This document shows, in pieces, positions 23,041 to 35,071 of a stretch of 64,000 nucleotides of DNA. Position 1 is the first letter of the stretch; every line of letters begins with the position of its first letter. The translations under genes were made by a program, and so were the position numbers. Below the pieces are notes generated by a model that was not told the DNA's origin, did not search any database, and saw only the letters and a list, made by a program, of their open reading frames with translations. The stretch is from Chloranthus sessilifolius (Eukaryota > Streptophyta > Magnoliopsida > Chloranthales > Chloranthaceae). Location: contig CM037587.1 in the NCBI GenBank assembly GCA_021018995.1, positions 89,153,251 to 89,217,250 of the forward strand. Direction: 5' to 3'.

Positions 23041-23960
23041 CACTCAACTGAAGACACAAATCTTCATAATTTTTAATATGATGTCTCAGCAGTGGCATCA
23101 AAACCCCTCAAAAATGTCACCGAAAAAGTTAGAGGAGGAATGGTTGCGGCAATGGCGATGCTTCAGAAATTGGGCTATCAAAAGGGAAAGGACTAGGTCC
23201 CTACCTGCAAGGAAGAAGAGACCCAGTCAGGGCCAAAGGCGGCCAGCTAGTCAAATTCAACTTAGGCTATAAGCCTACCGAAGAAGAAGTTCAAGAGGCT
23301 AAGGAGAAGGCCCGAACCATCGTCGTAGCCAAAGCCAAGGGATAGACCTGGAGGATGAGTCCCCTCTACGGCCACACATCAGAAGCACATTTGTAAGTGT
23401 CGAGGTCATTAAAATCGATCAAAATGGGGCAACACAACTGACCCGCACAAAAGGGTCGTTGTCCATGAGACTAATCCCCACATCATTCCCCCAAAGATTG
23501 AAATAGACCTAGCCTCGCTTTCACTCTTTGAAGAAGAGGTAACCCTACCTGCACAGCCACCCATCCTGAACCATCTAAAACCTATGCTAATATTTGAAGA
23601 CCAGGTTCAAGATGAACCCATGGTTAACATGTTAGGGTTGACCCTCAAAAGTCATCTCAATCAGCCTCCTCCACAAAATCAGGTAAAGGTGCGGCACCTC
23701 AAATGAGAAACTGGGCTTCTATGCCCATAACTCTAGAAGCATCAAATGGTCATAAATACGGCACCAACTTACCAAAAAAAAAAACCTATAAAAAGAGAGA
23801 TTAGCCCTTGGCAAGTAATGTCATGCATGTACAGAGACCTGTGTTTCCAAGGGCTAATTTTTGAAGAAAAAAAATATCCTGAAAAAATAGAAAAAATACA
23901 AAATCCAAAAATATTATCTTTTAAAATTCTCGAGAAAAAAAAAATGATGTCTTAAATGAA

Positions 23961-25410
23961 ATGCCCACTCGACGTGAAGTCGACCTCTTTCTTGTAAAAA
24001 TACAAGAAGAGGTAAGAGTCACGGATCTGGATTGCAAGGACTTAATCAAGGAGCTACCCAATGAGCTCCTTGAACAATATGTCAATTTTGTGCATGACCC
24101 TCCCCAGATCATTGAAGAGACTGAAGAGGTCAATCTGGGGACTGAGGAAGATCCTAAAATCACCAAGATCGGAATGTCGTTGTCTTTTGAGGAAAGAAAA
24201 GGCATGATTGATTTTCTTTGGTCATACCAAGACATCTTCACATGGCCATACGAGGATATGTTTGGTTTAGACACCGATTTAGTCGAGCATGAGTTGCCGC
24301 TATATCCAAGTGTTAAGTCGGTCAAGCAAAAATTGAGGTGACTCTGGCCAGAGTAGATGTTGAAAGTGAAGGATGAAGTCATCAAATAGTATGATGCAAG
24401 GCTTCTCATGGTCTCCAAATACCTGCAGTGGCTAGCCAACATCATCCTAGTATCGAAGAAAGATGGAAAGGTTTGTATGTGCATCAACTTCAGAAACCTT
24501 AACAAGGAGAGCCCGAAAGACGACTTCCCTTTACCACACATCGACATCTTGGTCGATAATATAGCTAGGCATGAGATGCTCTCATTCATGGATGGACTCT
24601 CCAATTACAATCAGATCAAAATGGCGGAGGTAGACCAAGAAAAGACAGTGTTCATCACCCCATGGGGAACCTTCTGCTACCGAGTCATGTCATTCGAATT
24701 GGAAAAATGTTGGGAGAACATATCAGAGGGAAATGATGGCACTCTTTCATGACATAATGCATCGAGAAATTGAGGTGTATGTCGACAACATGATAGCCAA
24801 GCCTCAAGAGAGAGGTGATCATCTGGTGAACCTCCAAAAGTTGTTTGAGAGGCTGAGAAAATACAGGTTGTGTATGAACCCTCATAAATACACATTCGGT
24901 GCCATGTCAGGAAAATTATTGCGCTTCATCATCAGTAGGAGAGGCATTGAAGTCAACCCAGTCAAAGTCAATGTTATCATTGAAATGTCACCGTCATCTA
25001 TCGAGAAAGAAGTCAGGGGCTTTCTAGGCAGAATACAGTACATCAGTCGGTTCATTGCACAGTTAACTTTTATCTACACTCCGATCTTTAAGCTACTAAA
25101 GAAAGATTCTCCCGTCAATTGGAACGACAATTGTCAGGTAGCATTCGATAAAATCAAGGATTACCTCCTTAATCCTCTAGTTTTGGTACCACTAGTACCT
25201 GGGAGACCACTCCTAATGTACCTCGCTATAATAGAATTTTCAATGGGATGTGTCTTAGGGCATCATGATGAGACTAGAAGAAGAGAACAGGCCATCTACT
25301 ATCTGAGCAAGAAGTTCACGGATTATGAGACACGCTATTCTCATCTGGAGAAAGCATGCCTGACTCTCGTATGGGCTATACAAAGGCTTCGTCACTACTT
25401 ATTATCTTAG
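23961..25410 (+). pseudogene. Reverse transcriptase and RNase H of element B
   Basis: 23961-24341 is the pre-RT segment (EHELPLYPSVKSVKQKLR). 24408-24752 holds NIILVSKKDGKVCMCINFRN, then FMDGLSNYNQIKMAEVDQEK and TPWGTFCYRVMSF. 24733-25410 carries the polymerase box as YVDNMIAKP (second Asp of YVDD changed to Asn), the thumb FLGRIQYISRFIAQLT, and the first RNase H ending RYSHLEKACLTLVWA. Two stops near 24341-24355 and a frameshift near 24710-24740 inactivate it. The order and the YVD-MIAK wording are typical of the Tat clade. Confidence 0.9.
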
Positions 25411-25431
25411 GCAGTTCTCCTCCTGGCTCGA

Positions 25432-25911
25432 ATGGATCCATTAAAGTATTTATTTGAAAAGCTGGCTCTCACAGGCCGAACTATGCGCTTACAACTTCTC
25501 TTATCTGAGTTTGACATCACGTATGTCACCCAAAAGTCAATCAAGGGGCAAGCACTCGTTGATCATCTTGCCAAGAATCCCTTACTTGACTACGAGCCTC
25601 TGAGAACCGAGTTTCCTGATGAGAACATCTTATTCATGATAGAAGATGACTCAGAGGAGACAGAAGAGTCCTGGGTAATGTACTTTGATGGGGCATCAAA
25701 TGTTGAAGATCAAGGCATCGACTCTATTCTAATCTCACCAAAAGGGTCCCACATACCAGTCTCCATCAAGCTCAATTTTCCCTGCACCAATAATATGGCC
25801 GAATACGAAGCCTGCATAGCTAGCCTACAAATAGCTCTTGACCTAAACGTGACTCATCTTAGGGTGTTTGGTGACTCACAGCTGATCATATGCCAGACCA
25901 ATGGAGGCTGA
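25432..25911 (+). pseudogene. Connection and second (archaeal-type) RNase H of element B
   Basis: After the connection (MRLQLLLSEFDITYVTQKSI), a further RNase H fold begins: WVMYFDGASNVEDQGID, then NNMAEYEACIASLQIAL and LRVFGDSQLIICQ. The three acidic positions (D in YFDG, E in NMAEYEA, D in FGDSQL) are visible. A second RNase H between RNase H and integrase is the hallmark of Tat elements. A stop follows at 25909, and the frame continues at 25912 with KTKDEKLNPYHEHLEDL. Confidence 0.9.
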
Positions 25912-26012
25912 AAAACCAAGGATGAGAAGTTAAACCCATACCATGAACACCTCGAAGATCTGATAGCATGCTTTGACGATGTCACTTTCTCCTATGTCCC
26001 ACAAGCAAGAAA

Positions 26013-27420
26013 TCACTTTGGCGATGCCTTAGCAACGTTGGCATCAATGTTCAAAATTTTATATGGCATCGACATGAAGCCTATCATGATTGAGCAAAGA
26101 AACGAGTCGACCTTTTGCCTCCAGATTGAGGGATCCACAAAGTTAGATGATGAGCCTCCATGGTTCTCAGATATCAAGAATTTCTTTGAAACACAAGCTT
26201 TCTCTAAAGGTACGTTCAAGATGGACAGGCAGACCATCCAACGTTTAGTGGCGAACTATGTCATCTATGGCGAATGCCTCTACAAGCGATCATATAATAA
26301 TATCCTGCTCAGATGTCTAATTGAAAGTGAAGCAGCCAACATCATGAAAGAGATCCACGAGAGAGTATGAGGGGCCCACATCAATCGGCACATGCTCGCT
26401 AAAAAGATCCTACGATAAGCATATTTCTAGACCACCATAGAAACTAACTTTTACAAGCACATTCAGCAGTGCTACAAATGTCAAGAACACTCTAGTCTGA
26501 TACATCCCTTGCTATAAATCTACACAGCATGACCACTCCATGGCCATTCGCGACATGAGGCATCGATGTCATCGAAAAGGTTAATACGAAAGCATCCAAC
26601 GGGCATCAGTTCATCCTCGTCGCCATTGAGTACTTCACCAAATGGGTAGAGGCGGCATCTTACGCGAGCATCACAGCCAGTCATGTTGAAAAGTTTATCA
26701 AGAATAATATCATTTATCGATTTGGCGTGACCAAGGACATCATCATGGACAATGGCACCAACTTTGCAAATAAGCACATTAGAGCCCTATGCGAGCAATA
26801 CAAGATCAAACATCATCGCATGTCACTATATAAGTTGCAAACTAATAGGTCGTCAAAGCCACCAAGAAGATAGTTGTCCGCATCCTTGAAAAGATGGTTG
26901 TCACATATCAAGACTGAAGTGAAAAGCTACCATTTCTACTATGGGCCTACTTAACGTCAATCTATACCGCTACAGGGGCAATACCGTTCTCCCTTGTGTA
27001 TGGAACTAAGGTCGTGCTACCAGTTGAAGTTGAAGTACCTTCACTTCATATCCTCATCGAATCTGATCTATCAAAAGCTGAACGAGAAAGATCTCGTTTT
27101 GAGCTGTTGAACCTAATCGATGGGCTCCTAGCCTTGGTTCACACCTAGGGTTATCAGAGGAGGATCGCATGTGCTTACAACAAGTGTGTTCGCACTCGAG
27201 ATTTGAAAGTGGGTGACACAGTACTCAAGGAAATCTTTCCTTCTCTACACGCTGATCCGAGAGGAAAATTCAAACCCAATTGCGAAGGGTCCTACATCAT
27301 CTGAGAGGTACTGCCTGGATACGCGCTTCATCTCGTCACCATGGACAGAGAATATTTTTTCAAGCCCATCAATGTTGGATATGTGCGATGATTCTACTCC
27401 TATTCTCCCGTAGCAAAGTA
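26013..27420 (+). pseudogene. Integrase of element B (broken)
   Basis: Zinc finger: GAHINRHMLAKKI with QQCYKCQEH downstream (HHCC). Core: GIDVIEK with the first Asp, and DNGTNFANKHIRALCEQYKI with the second. In the third block the usual QTNG.VEA.NK reads, after a one-base slip near 26850, as VVKATKK, so the catalytic Glu appears replaced by Lys. The tail ends at RTRDLKVGDTVLKE and KPNCEGSYII. Numerous stops. The pol homology ends near 27415, where the long 3' trailer begins. Confidence 0.85.
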
Positions 27421-28054
27421 AGTATTGATAAGATGGATGCATGAATGCTTAAGGACCCCATAAAAGAGGTCATCATTTCAAAGCTAAGTAGTTAAAAAGT
27501 GTCCATGAATGCTTATAGCCTTTGCTACCCAATTCGAGCCTTTAGCCTTTCCTTCATTAACCCCTCCCAAAAAAAGGAAAAATGTGTGTATATACCAAAG
27601 AGAAAAAGAAAAAGAGTTATCATCAAAATCTTAAAAAAATCAGAAAAGTAAAATCTTAAAACGAGGATATCTAAAAAAAAAAAGTAAAAAGAACAAAAAA
27701 ATAGAAAAGAAAAGAGATAGAAAAATCATGGGGCATGTACAATAAAAATCCCCCAAGGAAGAAGTGTATTACGATAACTGGAACCCTATCGAGGAAACCT
27801 TTTAACCCAAGTATACCTTCAAAATTCTTAACCCACCCCTTTCAACCCATGGCCATAATCAATCCTCAGAGAAAGCCCTCTTTAAGGTCTATGAGCAATC
27901 ATAATATCCGTTAAGTTAGCACGAGCCAAGCTGAGAGACAACACAGAACTCCATCCAACCGGCTATGACGAAATCGACATCCATGTCATGGCCCTTGTTA
28001 TTGAAATAAAAAAATATATAAAATAAAAATGAAAATATACAATCTCAAAGTAAA

Positions 28055-28260
28055 ATGGACGTGGTGAAAATCTAAAAGGGCGCTACTGGTAAAAAGAGCG
28101 AGCTTATGCGGACCAGGCGAAAACTTGAAAAGGCATCTAGGGTAAAAATGCAAAAAACCCATGGACATAGCGAAAACCCGAAAGGGCACTACGGGTAAAA
28201 AAGAGGAAAATGATGGGCTTGGTGAAAACCTATCTTGGACGATGTGAGTAAAAAGGTTAG
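28055..28260 (+). repeat. Minisatellite in the 3' trailer of element B
   Basis: About four copies of the gtgaaaacctgaaagggcac-type unit, matching the array at 620-820 in position and unit but with copy-specific substitutions. Confidence 0.7.
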
Positions 28261-30228
28261 AAGAAAAAGAAAAAAAAAATCACCAGTTACTGCCGGGTCA
28301 CATACAAATTACCTGGTGGCCCATCGGGTCGCTCATGTTGGCTCAAAACGGGTCCTAACCAGGAATATCTTCATAACCGCACTGTCAAACGAATGACCTG
28401 AGGTAAGGATAAAAGGTTGATTCAATCCAAAGGAATAGACGTTCCAACCTTGGTAAAAATTTTGAGCGTCACTTAGGTCTAACCGCATGAACGGGTTCGA
28501 CTATGCTCAAAATAAGACTTGTCGCTTCGCCTTATTGTTAAGGCATCAAACAAAAAAGAAGAAAATAAAAACTCAAAAATACATATACCCCTTCCATATA
28601 CATATTTACAGCATCGTACTTCGATCTCAAAATGAAAAAAAAAAAATCTTTAAAAACAAAAATCCAAAAAAAAAAAATATATATATATATATATATAAAT
28701 CCTTAAAATGAAAAAATATAGGGTAAAGTTGCTTCTTCTGTTAATTAGGATGTATATTTTTTATCTGTATAAATAAAAAAGGGACTGACATTTTCTTAAG
28801 CAAGTGCAGGAACATTAAATGGTTGCCAGCCTCTAAGCAGGCAACCTCTCGGCAATGGGCAGAGCAAAGGAAGCAGCTCACAAGTCGCGTCGGTCTATTA
28901 AAAATAAATAAATAAATAAATAAAATAAAATAATGAAAAAAGTAATTATTTGAAAAAGAAAATAAGAAATATGTGTTTACGTTGTACTTTTTGGCGCACA
29001 GCTACGTACATGTGTGTTTCAAATGCGGTAAAATATCAATATTTTACCGGCAACGCAGCTGTGCTAAATTAATATCCTAAGTCTAAGGTTCGCTTTGGAT
29101 CTTTGAATCCTACTTTAAAGTAGGAACAACGGTGTCAATCCCAATAAGACAGTCAATGTTTCGATTGGGTTTATTCCACCGCTAAATCTTTATGTTGAGC
29201 GCTTCGTTTTTAGATTCATGTGAAATCAAGTGTCTTAAACTTCAAATTCCTCAGAAAAATGGGTCAATTGTTGGTTAAGACCAACCTGTCAAAAAGGAAA
29301 TTACCTATTGAATGACTATGTTCAAATATGCACTCAGAAGGGCTCATTCTAGGGTGCGGGCTTTGAAACTTGTATTTATATGGTATCCCTGTAAAGTGTA
29401 CGCCATGCGTCTGAGTATCCGTTGGATGATTGTTTATTCCCGTAAATAATGCCTGCATGAGATTTGGGACTGAACTTCCATTCCCTTTTAGTTTTATTTA
29501 CCCCTGATGTATGTATGTTTTTTACATAATTGTTCGTTTGCAAGATCATCATTAGTGGACACCAAGATTGAGTGCCTCCTTTGGTAGACGCCCAATTTTG
29601 GTCGGATCTGTTCCATATTATTTGAAGACTGGGTACTCTAGGTCATGTTGATCCAAGGCACATTATCAAAAGTGGCACACACTCCCAAAAAATATTGTGA
29701 CATCAATATTCGCTCCGCTCGGGTAGTTGTGCTAACTTATCTCCAGGATCGATAAGTTCGCTCAAAGATCTCAAACCCTACTTTGCATAGGAGCACCTGT
29801 GGCCGATCAAATGGGGCAATCAATGCCTCATGAGATTGGGAACAAACTGTGAATCTTCACGTCATTGCTTTACGCTAATCTTTAAGTATGGGTCGATCAC
29901 CCTCCCGCTCACGGGGCAGTCTTGTTCGAAATAAATCTTAAACATTGCGCATTTTTAAGTACACCATCATGGTTTTTCTCAATAATGTCGCTAAGCGCAT
30001 GGGTATCGGTAGCCTTGAGGAACGGACGTTTTCCCAAGTGTTGGGCTTACGCTACTCTCAAGTGACACATATTTTCCCAAGTGTTAGGCTTACGTCACTC
30101 TCTATTTAATTATTTTTTATTACTTTCTTGATGTTTGAGATTTGCTTCGAATATAGTAGACCCGTGAGCATTGCCTTGAGCCTCTTCGGATGTCTCTTTC
30201 TTTGGCATGCGATCACTAGTGATCGGAT

Positions 30229-30244
30229 ACCAAAGAGGGGCATC
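30229..30244 (+). other. Likely polypurine tract of Tat element B
   Basis: The stretch ccaaagaggggcatc immediately before the LTR; at element A the counterpart is ccaaagaggagcatc (2583-2598). Purine-rich second-strand primers next to the 3' LTR are required for LTR retrotransposons. Confidence 0.6.
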
Positions 30245-31721
30245 TATAGACACCCAATTTTGGCTCAAGGCTCGATCGACACATACTTCGAGCAAGGCGT
30301 ACCCCCCGAGCTTCCAAAAGCATCTCCCAAACCCTTAGGAATCATCCCAAAATCCTTAGGAATCATCTTGCCCTTAGGAATCAAACCTAGCCTTCCCCGA
30401 CCCATTAGAAACCTTCCCAGGCCCGATTCGAACCCTCCTGGGCAGTGGATAGAAAGAGGAGTGCTAAAGTTTTCATAGATCTCTGCTAGATCTGAGCCCT
30501 ATACCATAAGAAAGAGAATGTTCCCAGCTTTCCAATGAGCAAAGAATTGCCTCAATTTGAGTTGTATATCAAAAGTTCTGGCAATTTTAAAACTGTGCAG
30601 AAATGCAAGAAATTACACTAGCATGTATATTATACACGCTACGCCAATTTTTATACTCTCAGGGAATACTGTTCCCAAGCCTAGCGTGTATAATATACAC
30701 GCTAGGCTTAGGAATAGTAATTTTTGGGAAAATGTCCAGATTTCGAATTTAGAGTTTGACTTGTTGACCACCCCAAAGTCCGGGGTGAATTTCTTTAAGA
30801 CTATTGGACCCCTATTAATCCTATTTTCAACCCTTTAGCCATTTAAAGCCCTACCCTATCATCTACCATTAAACCCATTTTCCACCTATCTAAGCTCCCA
30901 AAACCCTAGAAAACCTTAGATCCCTATTACCTAATTGCTAACCCAATTAACCCTTTAGCCCTTCACTAATCGTCTCCTTTTCTATAAATAGAGAGTCATC
31001 CCCCCCCCCCCCCCCCTTGCTTAAGGGCTTAAAAATTTTCCAAAAGAGAGAAAATCCTATAGAGTTCTCTCTTCCGTTTTGAGCACTAAAACCTCCAAAA
31101 TTTTAGAACTAAGTTCACTCTTCTAGATCCCATTTTCTATTACAAAACCCTTAGATTTGTCTAGAACTAGGCCTTAGCCTTCTTGTCCTACCTTCTAGCT
31201 TCCAAGCCTTGGAGGTTCAAACCCATTCCTCAACCCATTTACTATTGGAAGCTCACCGGAAGAGCATCAACGCAAAGGTCCACAGCGGTGCTATAAGGGA
31301 CCGAGAGCTCTGGCTCTCCCCTCTATTCCTCTACCTTCTTTTCTTTTCTTCTATCCTAGAATTTGAGCCGTTACACCGCCGAAATTTCGGTGATTGCGAG
31401 GGGACTTAAATAGGATCGGAGTGCCTTCCGGCAAGGGGAAGTGTTATTCATTTTGTTTCTTTTTTATATTGTTTAGCCATAAGTAAAGACCACTTACGAG
31501 CGGGTTGATCGGGTGCCTAACACCTTTTTGATTGATAACCGAAACCCCTACCCAAGAGCCTTTGGCAAAGACCGATAAATCGGAGTCATATTTTTGCACT
31601 TCGATGCTTATGTATTAATTTTTGAGGTATCTCGGGTCACCAAAAGCTCTGGGTGGCGACTCCATATTTTTTTAGAAAGTGTGCATCGTCGCGACGGACC
31701 CACAAAGTCCACGATTGCACA
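30245..31721 (+). repeat. LTR shared between Tat elements B and C
   Basis: Starts TATAGACACCC and ends ACGATTGCACA; 1477 bp, collinear with LTR A. On its left is the 3' trailer of B with a purine tract; on its right is the 5' internal leader of C. It therefore serves both as 3' LTR of B and 5' LTR of C. A TATA-like ctataaatagag lies at 30982 and a run of 16-17 C at about 31001. Confidence 0.85.
30619..30711. repeat. Palindromes in the B/C LTR
   Basis: The dyad agcgtgtataatatacacgct occurs perfectly at about 30679-30700, with a diverged copy at about 30620-30640. It sits at the same distance from the LTR start as the different dyads in LTR A and LTR B 5'. Confidence 0.8.
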
Positions 31722-32672
31722 ATGGATTTTTGTGCCTTTATATAGAACAAAGGATTTCATTTATTTCTTCAAAAGTGTATCGGGATCCTACCGTGAGAGG
31801 CATTGGGGGTGAAAGCCACTCGAAAGGGAGTTCCCAAGACCCAAAAGAGCACCGTAAGAGGAAAGAGGTTCCAAAAAAAAAAATTCACTTCAAAAAAAAA
31901 AAATTTTAACAAAAAATAAATAAATAAATATATATATATATCCAAAAATCAACAAAAATCAACAAAAACCAAAAAATCAAAATCCAAAAAGAGTAAGTAG
32001 TATCGTATCTATGGCATCGCCAAACCTGTCCTCGTCCCGTAGGGAAGAAGAAGGAAAACATTCAGTCCATATCCGAAAAATCCTTACCGCACCAGCCAAC
32101 AAACCATATCTTGGGCGGTCGATCCAACCGCCTTTGATCCGGACTCATCCCCACCACATTCTCAATCAAAGGAGATTCCTATCTGCATTCGGCTCACCCA
32201 ACCCCCATTTATCATCACCAGCCCATTCAGTGAACCCAACTTTCCATCCACATCAACCACACCTCCACATACACCCCATTTTCGTTCCACATCCAATCCA
32301 AATCCACCCCATTTTTCTACAACCACCCAAGTCATGCCCAATTTTCCCCCATCCACTCCACATACACCCCGTTTTACACCCCATTTTTCACATACCTCCA
32401 CCCAAAATACACCCCATTTCTCTCCCACATCAACCCCAAATACACCTCATTTTCCCACACATCCAATTCAAATACACCTAATTTTCCCCCATCCACCCAA
32501 ATCATTCCCAATTATCCCTCATCCACACAAGTCATGCCCATTTTTCCCCATCAACACAGTCATGCCCAATTTTCCCCACACATCTACTCAGGTCATGCCC
32601 AATTTTTCTCATACAACCCCCTAATCAAAAGGGCTATCCACCTCCACTAACTCCATGGCCATGATGGATGAC
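31722..32672 (+). mobile_element. Tat-type element C, 5' internal part (before insertion F)
   Basis: Begins tggatttttgtgcc right after the LTR, as at 18858 in B. It then follows the B leader: the ggtatcgtatctatggcatc-like stretch and a G-poor, C-rich stretch with repeated caagtcatgcccaattttcc units (32331, 32520-32600). The frame 32011-32481 is proline/histidine-rich. It is interrupted by F immediately after atgac (32668-32672) and resumes at 45491. Confidence 0.8.
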
Positions 32673-33560
32673 TGTTAAGACCTGAAAAGTACCACTTTTC
32701 ACCCCTTAACTTAGCCTTTGATTAGACCCTTAGTCATCTAATAAATGCTTATTAAGTGTTTTCTGTAGGTAATAAACAGCACGGCAATAAGGCCATAAAT
32801 CCTACTAAGGAGCCTATGTTGGCACCAGAAGTCCCTCAGAAGAATGAACCATGAATCCAGACCATAGAAGAGCCTCGTGCAGCTGACAAAGCTCCAGAGG
32901 ATTCAGAAGAATACACTTCGCACAATCCTCGCGAAGTCCCAAGATTTCACGCAGCTCCCTGAGCTCAAGAAGACCCTCTCACCTCGCGCGATTCAAGTAA
33001 TGCCTTAGGAGAGAGAGCAGAATCCGCCACAGTGCCACGCACTAGCCGCGAGATGCAAATATCAAGAGAACCTGTCGCGCAGTTCAGGAAAGCCTCACGA
33101 GGATCCTCGCGAATATCCATTAAGAAATGAACTTCTTGCGTAGTTCTCGCGCTGTTCAGAAAGGAAGCAGTCTCGCAAAAGCTAGAATTAGCCTCGCAAA
33201 GTGAAATGGAATGCTCGCGCAGTTCTCGCGCTATTCACAATTATCAATCCAACTGCGCGAAGCCCAACCCAGTGAGAGCTCAACTGTCTACCTCACGACT
33301 GCTCAAAGCATCAAGAAGCTGTAACCCTGCGATGTCTGAAGCTTCAATGTTGAATTCAACCACGCGAAGATCAGAGTTACCATGCGACAAGTCTGGGAAT
33401 CGACTGCAACCTGGCAAAGCTCTGAACTCTAACTTCCATCATTCTGCAGAGGACCTTCAGGGGATTTCCAGCGATTAGGGCATGCACTCCCACGCTTAAA
33501 TCTTTGTACACGTGCCCCGAGGCATCAAGGATCACTATTTGGCCATGTGGCATCATTAAA

Positions 33561-33607
33561 ATTAGGGTTTCCTAACCCTAATGCGCCGCCACCCCACTGC
33601 TATATAA
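33561..33607 (+). promoter_or_regulatory. LTR promoter of F: inverted telo-box pair and TATA box
   Basis: attagggtttcctaaccctaat, written here as the two arms attagggttt and aaccctaat, is an imperfect palindrome of telo-box motifs (AAACCCTAA). It lies about 20 bases before ctatataaa at 33600. The 3' LTR has the same arrangement (43989-44036), and solo LTR E carries a related copy on the minus strand (7824-7872). Telo boxes are known near the start sites of plant housekeeping genes; a role here is inferred. Confidence 0.6.
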
Positions 33608-33806
33608 ACCCAAACTTAGTTTAGGTTTGATATCTTTGATTTTAACATAGACTTGATCTGAGATCGTTTTTTCTTTTCCTGTAACTGTAAGTAGTTTCTT
33701 TTTCTTCTTTTTCTTCTCTCCATGGCCCAGCATTTGCTGGCCATGCCCGTGTACGCTTATTGAAATTAGATTAATGGAGTTTTTGTGATAGGATTTTTAC
33801 TCTTAG

Positions 33807-33872
33807 GAGTCTACCTCTGCACAATCTCCTACCAGGCTTAACAGCTAAGGCTCGGGGAAGAAGGATCCATCT
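33807..33872 (-). repeat. Inverted LTR segment within the 5' LTR of F
   Basis: This piece is the reverse complement of 44581-44648 in the 3' LTR (shared core ctcggggaagaaggat). The roughly 345 bases that precede it in the 3' LTR (44236-44580) are missing. Solo LTR E keeps the 3' LTR arrangement, so the 5' LTR is the derived one. Confidence 0.85.
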
Positions 33873-34722
33873 CCCCATATAGTTGTATAGGCCCGCCATC
33901 AGATGTTAGATCTGATCTGGTTATGGAGATTGTAGGCTTGTGACTGGACCATTGCAACCCCACTCAAGCAATGGACAGCTAGATCTAAGGTGGTACTCAA
34001 CCTCTTGCTGGTTCTATGTGTCTGGGCTATCATGGTCCTATACAGCCTTAGCCCCACACATAGAGCTTTAGAGGTTGAGGTTCCCTATGGATTCCTAAGC
34101 TTTTGTAGCCTGGATGAAGCAGTGCCTACAATGATTAATTTGTTTTGACCCATCTCTGGGCTGTGGTTCCCCTATGGGATAGTCTGTGACCATTTAAGTG
34201 GACAGGTTATAACCTTAAGGGATCGGGTCATGGCACAGGGACGAGTTGGATTCTTTCTCCTCTTTGGTGATAATGTAGCCATTGGACAGGATTTCTATAA
34301 CATCAGATTTGAATCTAAGTTACAAAACTCTTCTGATCTAAACTCAATAACATATTTCTCACCCTTTTATATTTATTTTCCACACTTCATCCATCTTCTC
34401 AATCCTTTCTGTAGTTAATTCATTAGGCTAGCTTAGAATACTTAGGATAAGTGACCTTAAACTCCCCTCCTTTTAGGACTGCCAGATCTGTAGTCAAATC
34501 TGGAGGGACTACTAGAGATGGCTCCCTTGGAGCTGTAGATCACCTTTCCCTGTGGGACAAACTCTTACTTATCAAAACTTGCTACAAATGGACCCTGTAT
34601 CTTGCAGGTCTAGGATTTCTCAATTGTGCTTATTCCATCCCCTATTTTACTCTTTCTTTGATTTTAAATTGTTTTAACCACCAACAAATAAAGCAAGTAC
34701 ACTGAGATCTGCAACAAGTTTT

Positions 34723-34740
34723 TGGCGCCACTACCGGGGA
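34723..34740 (+). other. Primer-binding site of element F (tRNA-Asp-like)
   Basis: tggcgccactaccgggga, starting 6 bases after the LTR. It matches the complement of the plant tRNA-Asp 3' end at the outer blocks (tggcgcc and ccggggа-type end) with differences in the middle four bases. tRNA-Asp priming is typical of Athila elements. Confidence 0.75.
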
Positions 34741-35071
34741 AAGATGATCTATTAGTAGACCCTTAGTTTTTGTATTTTTAGTATTTTTTATAGATGTGAA
34801 TAATTGATACTGCTGATATAATTTTGAATCTTTCTTGCAGATCAAGACAACAACAGAGAAGGACATTGGACTGCATTTGGAGATTAGCTACCTCTGTTTG
34901 CAATTCTCTAACCTTTAACACCTAGTTTAGTTTCTTTGAAAATTATATAGCAGTTGTTTAATATAGTTGTAAATGTATGTCTTCTTAAATTAGCTGTAAA
35001 TTTGTTGAAAAATTCTTTGAATCAAGTGCAATGTGCATGCAAGGAGTTGTCCCTGCTAGTGGTGTGTTTGT

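Larger units (their letters stand above)
27411..30244 (+). other. 3' non-coding trailer of element B
   Basis: Collinear with 1-2598. It carries the same minisatellite (about 28055-28255), A-rich tracts and gctacgctactctcaagtga-like direct repeats (30040-30100; in A near 2380-2460). No credible frame. A purine-rich tract (ataccaaagaggggcatc) precedes the LTR and is a reasonable polypurine tract, also present before LTR A. Confidence 0.8.
32673..34716 (+). repeat. 5' LTR of element F
   Basis: 2044 bp. Nearly identical to the 3' LTR except for a gap of about 50 bases near 32950 and an inversion with deletion around 33807-33872. TATA-like ctatataaa at 33600, preceded by a telo-box inverted repeat at 33561-33582. 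The LTR is rich in tcgcgcag-type words between about 32880 and 33420. Confidence 0.95.

Noticed and set aside
23921..24604. Longest minus-strand open frame (227 codons)
   Set aside because: Antisense of the RT region of element B; serine-rich shadow without family signature.
16807..31721. Element B as one simple insertion with matching LTRs
   Set aside because: Flanking 5-mers differ, the LTR palindromes differ, and the right LTR continues into another element.
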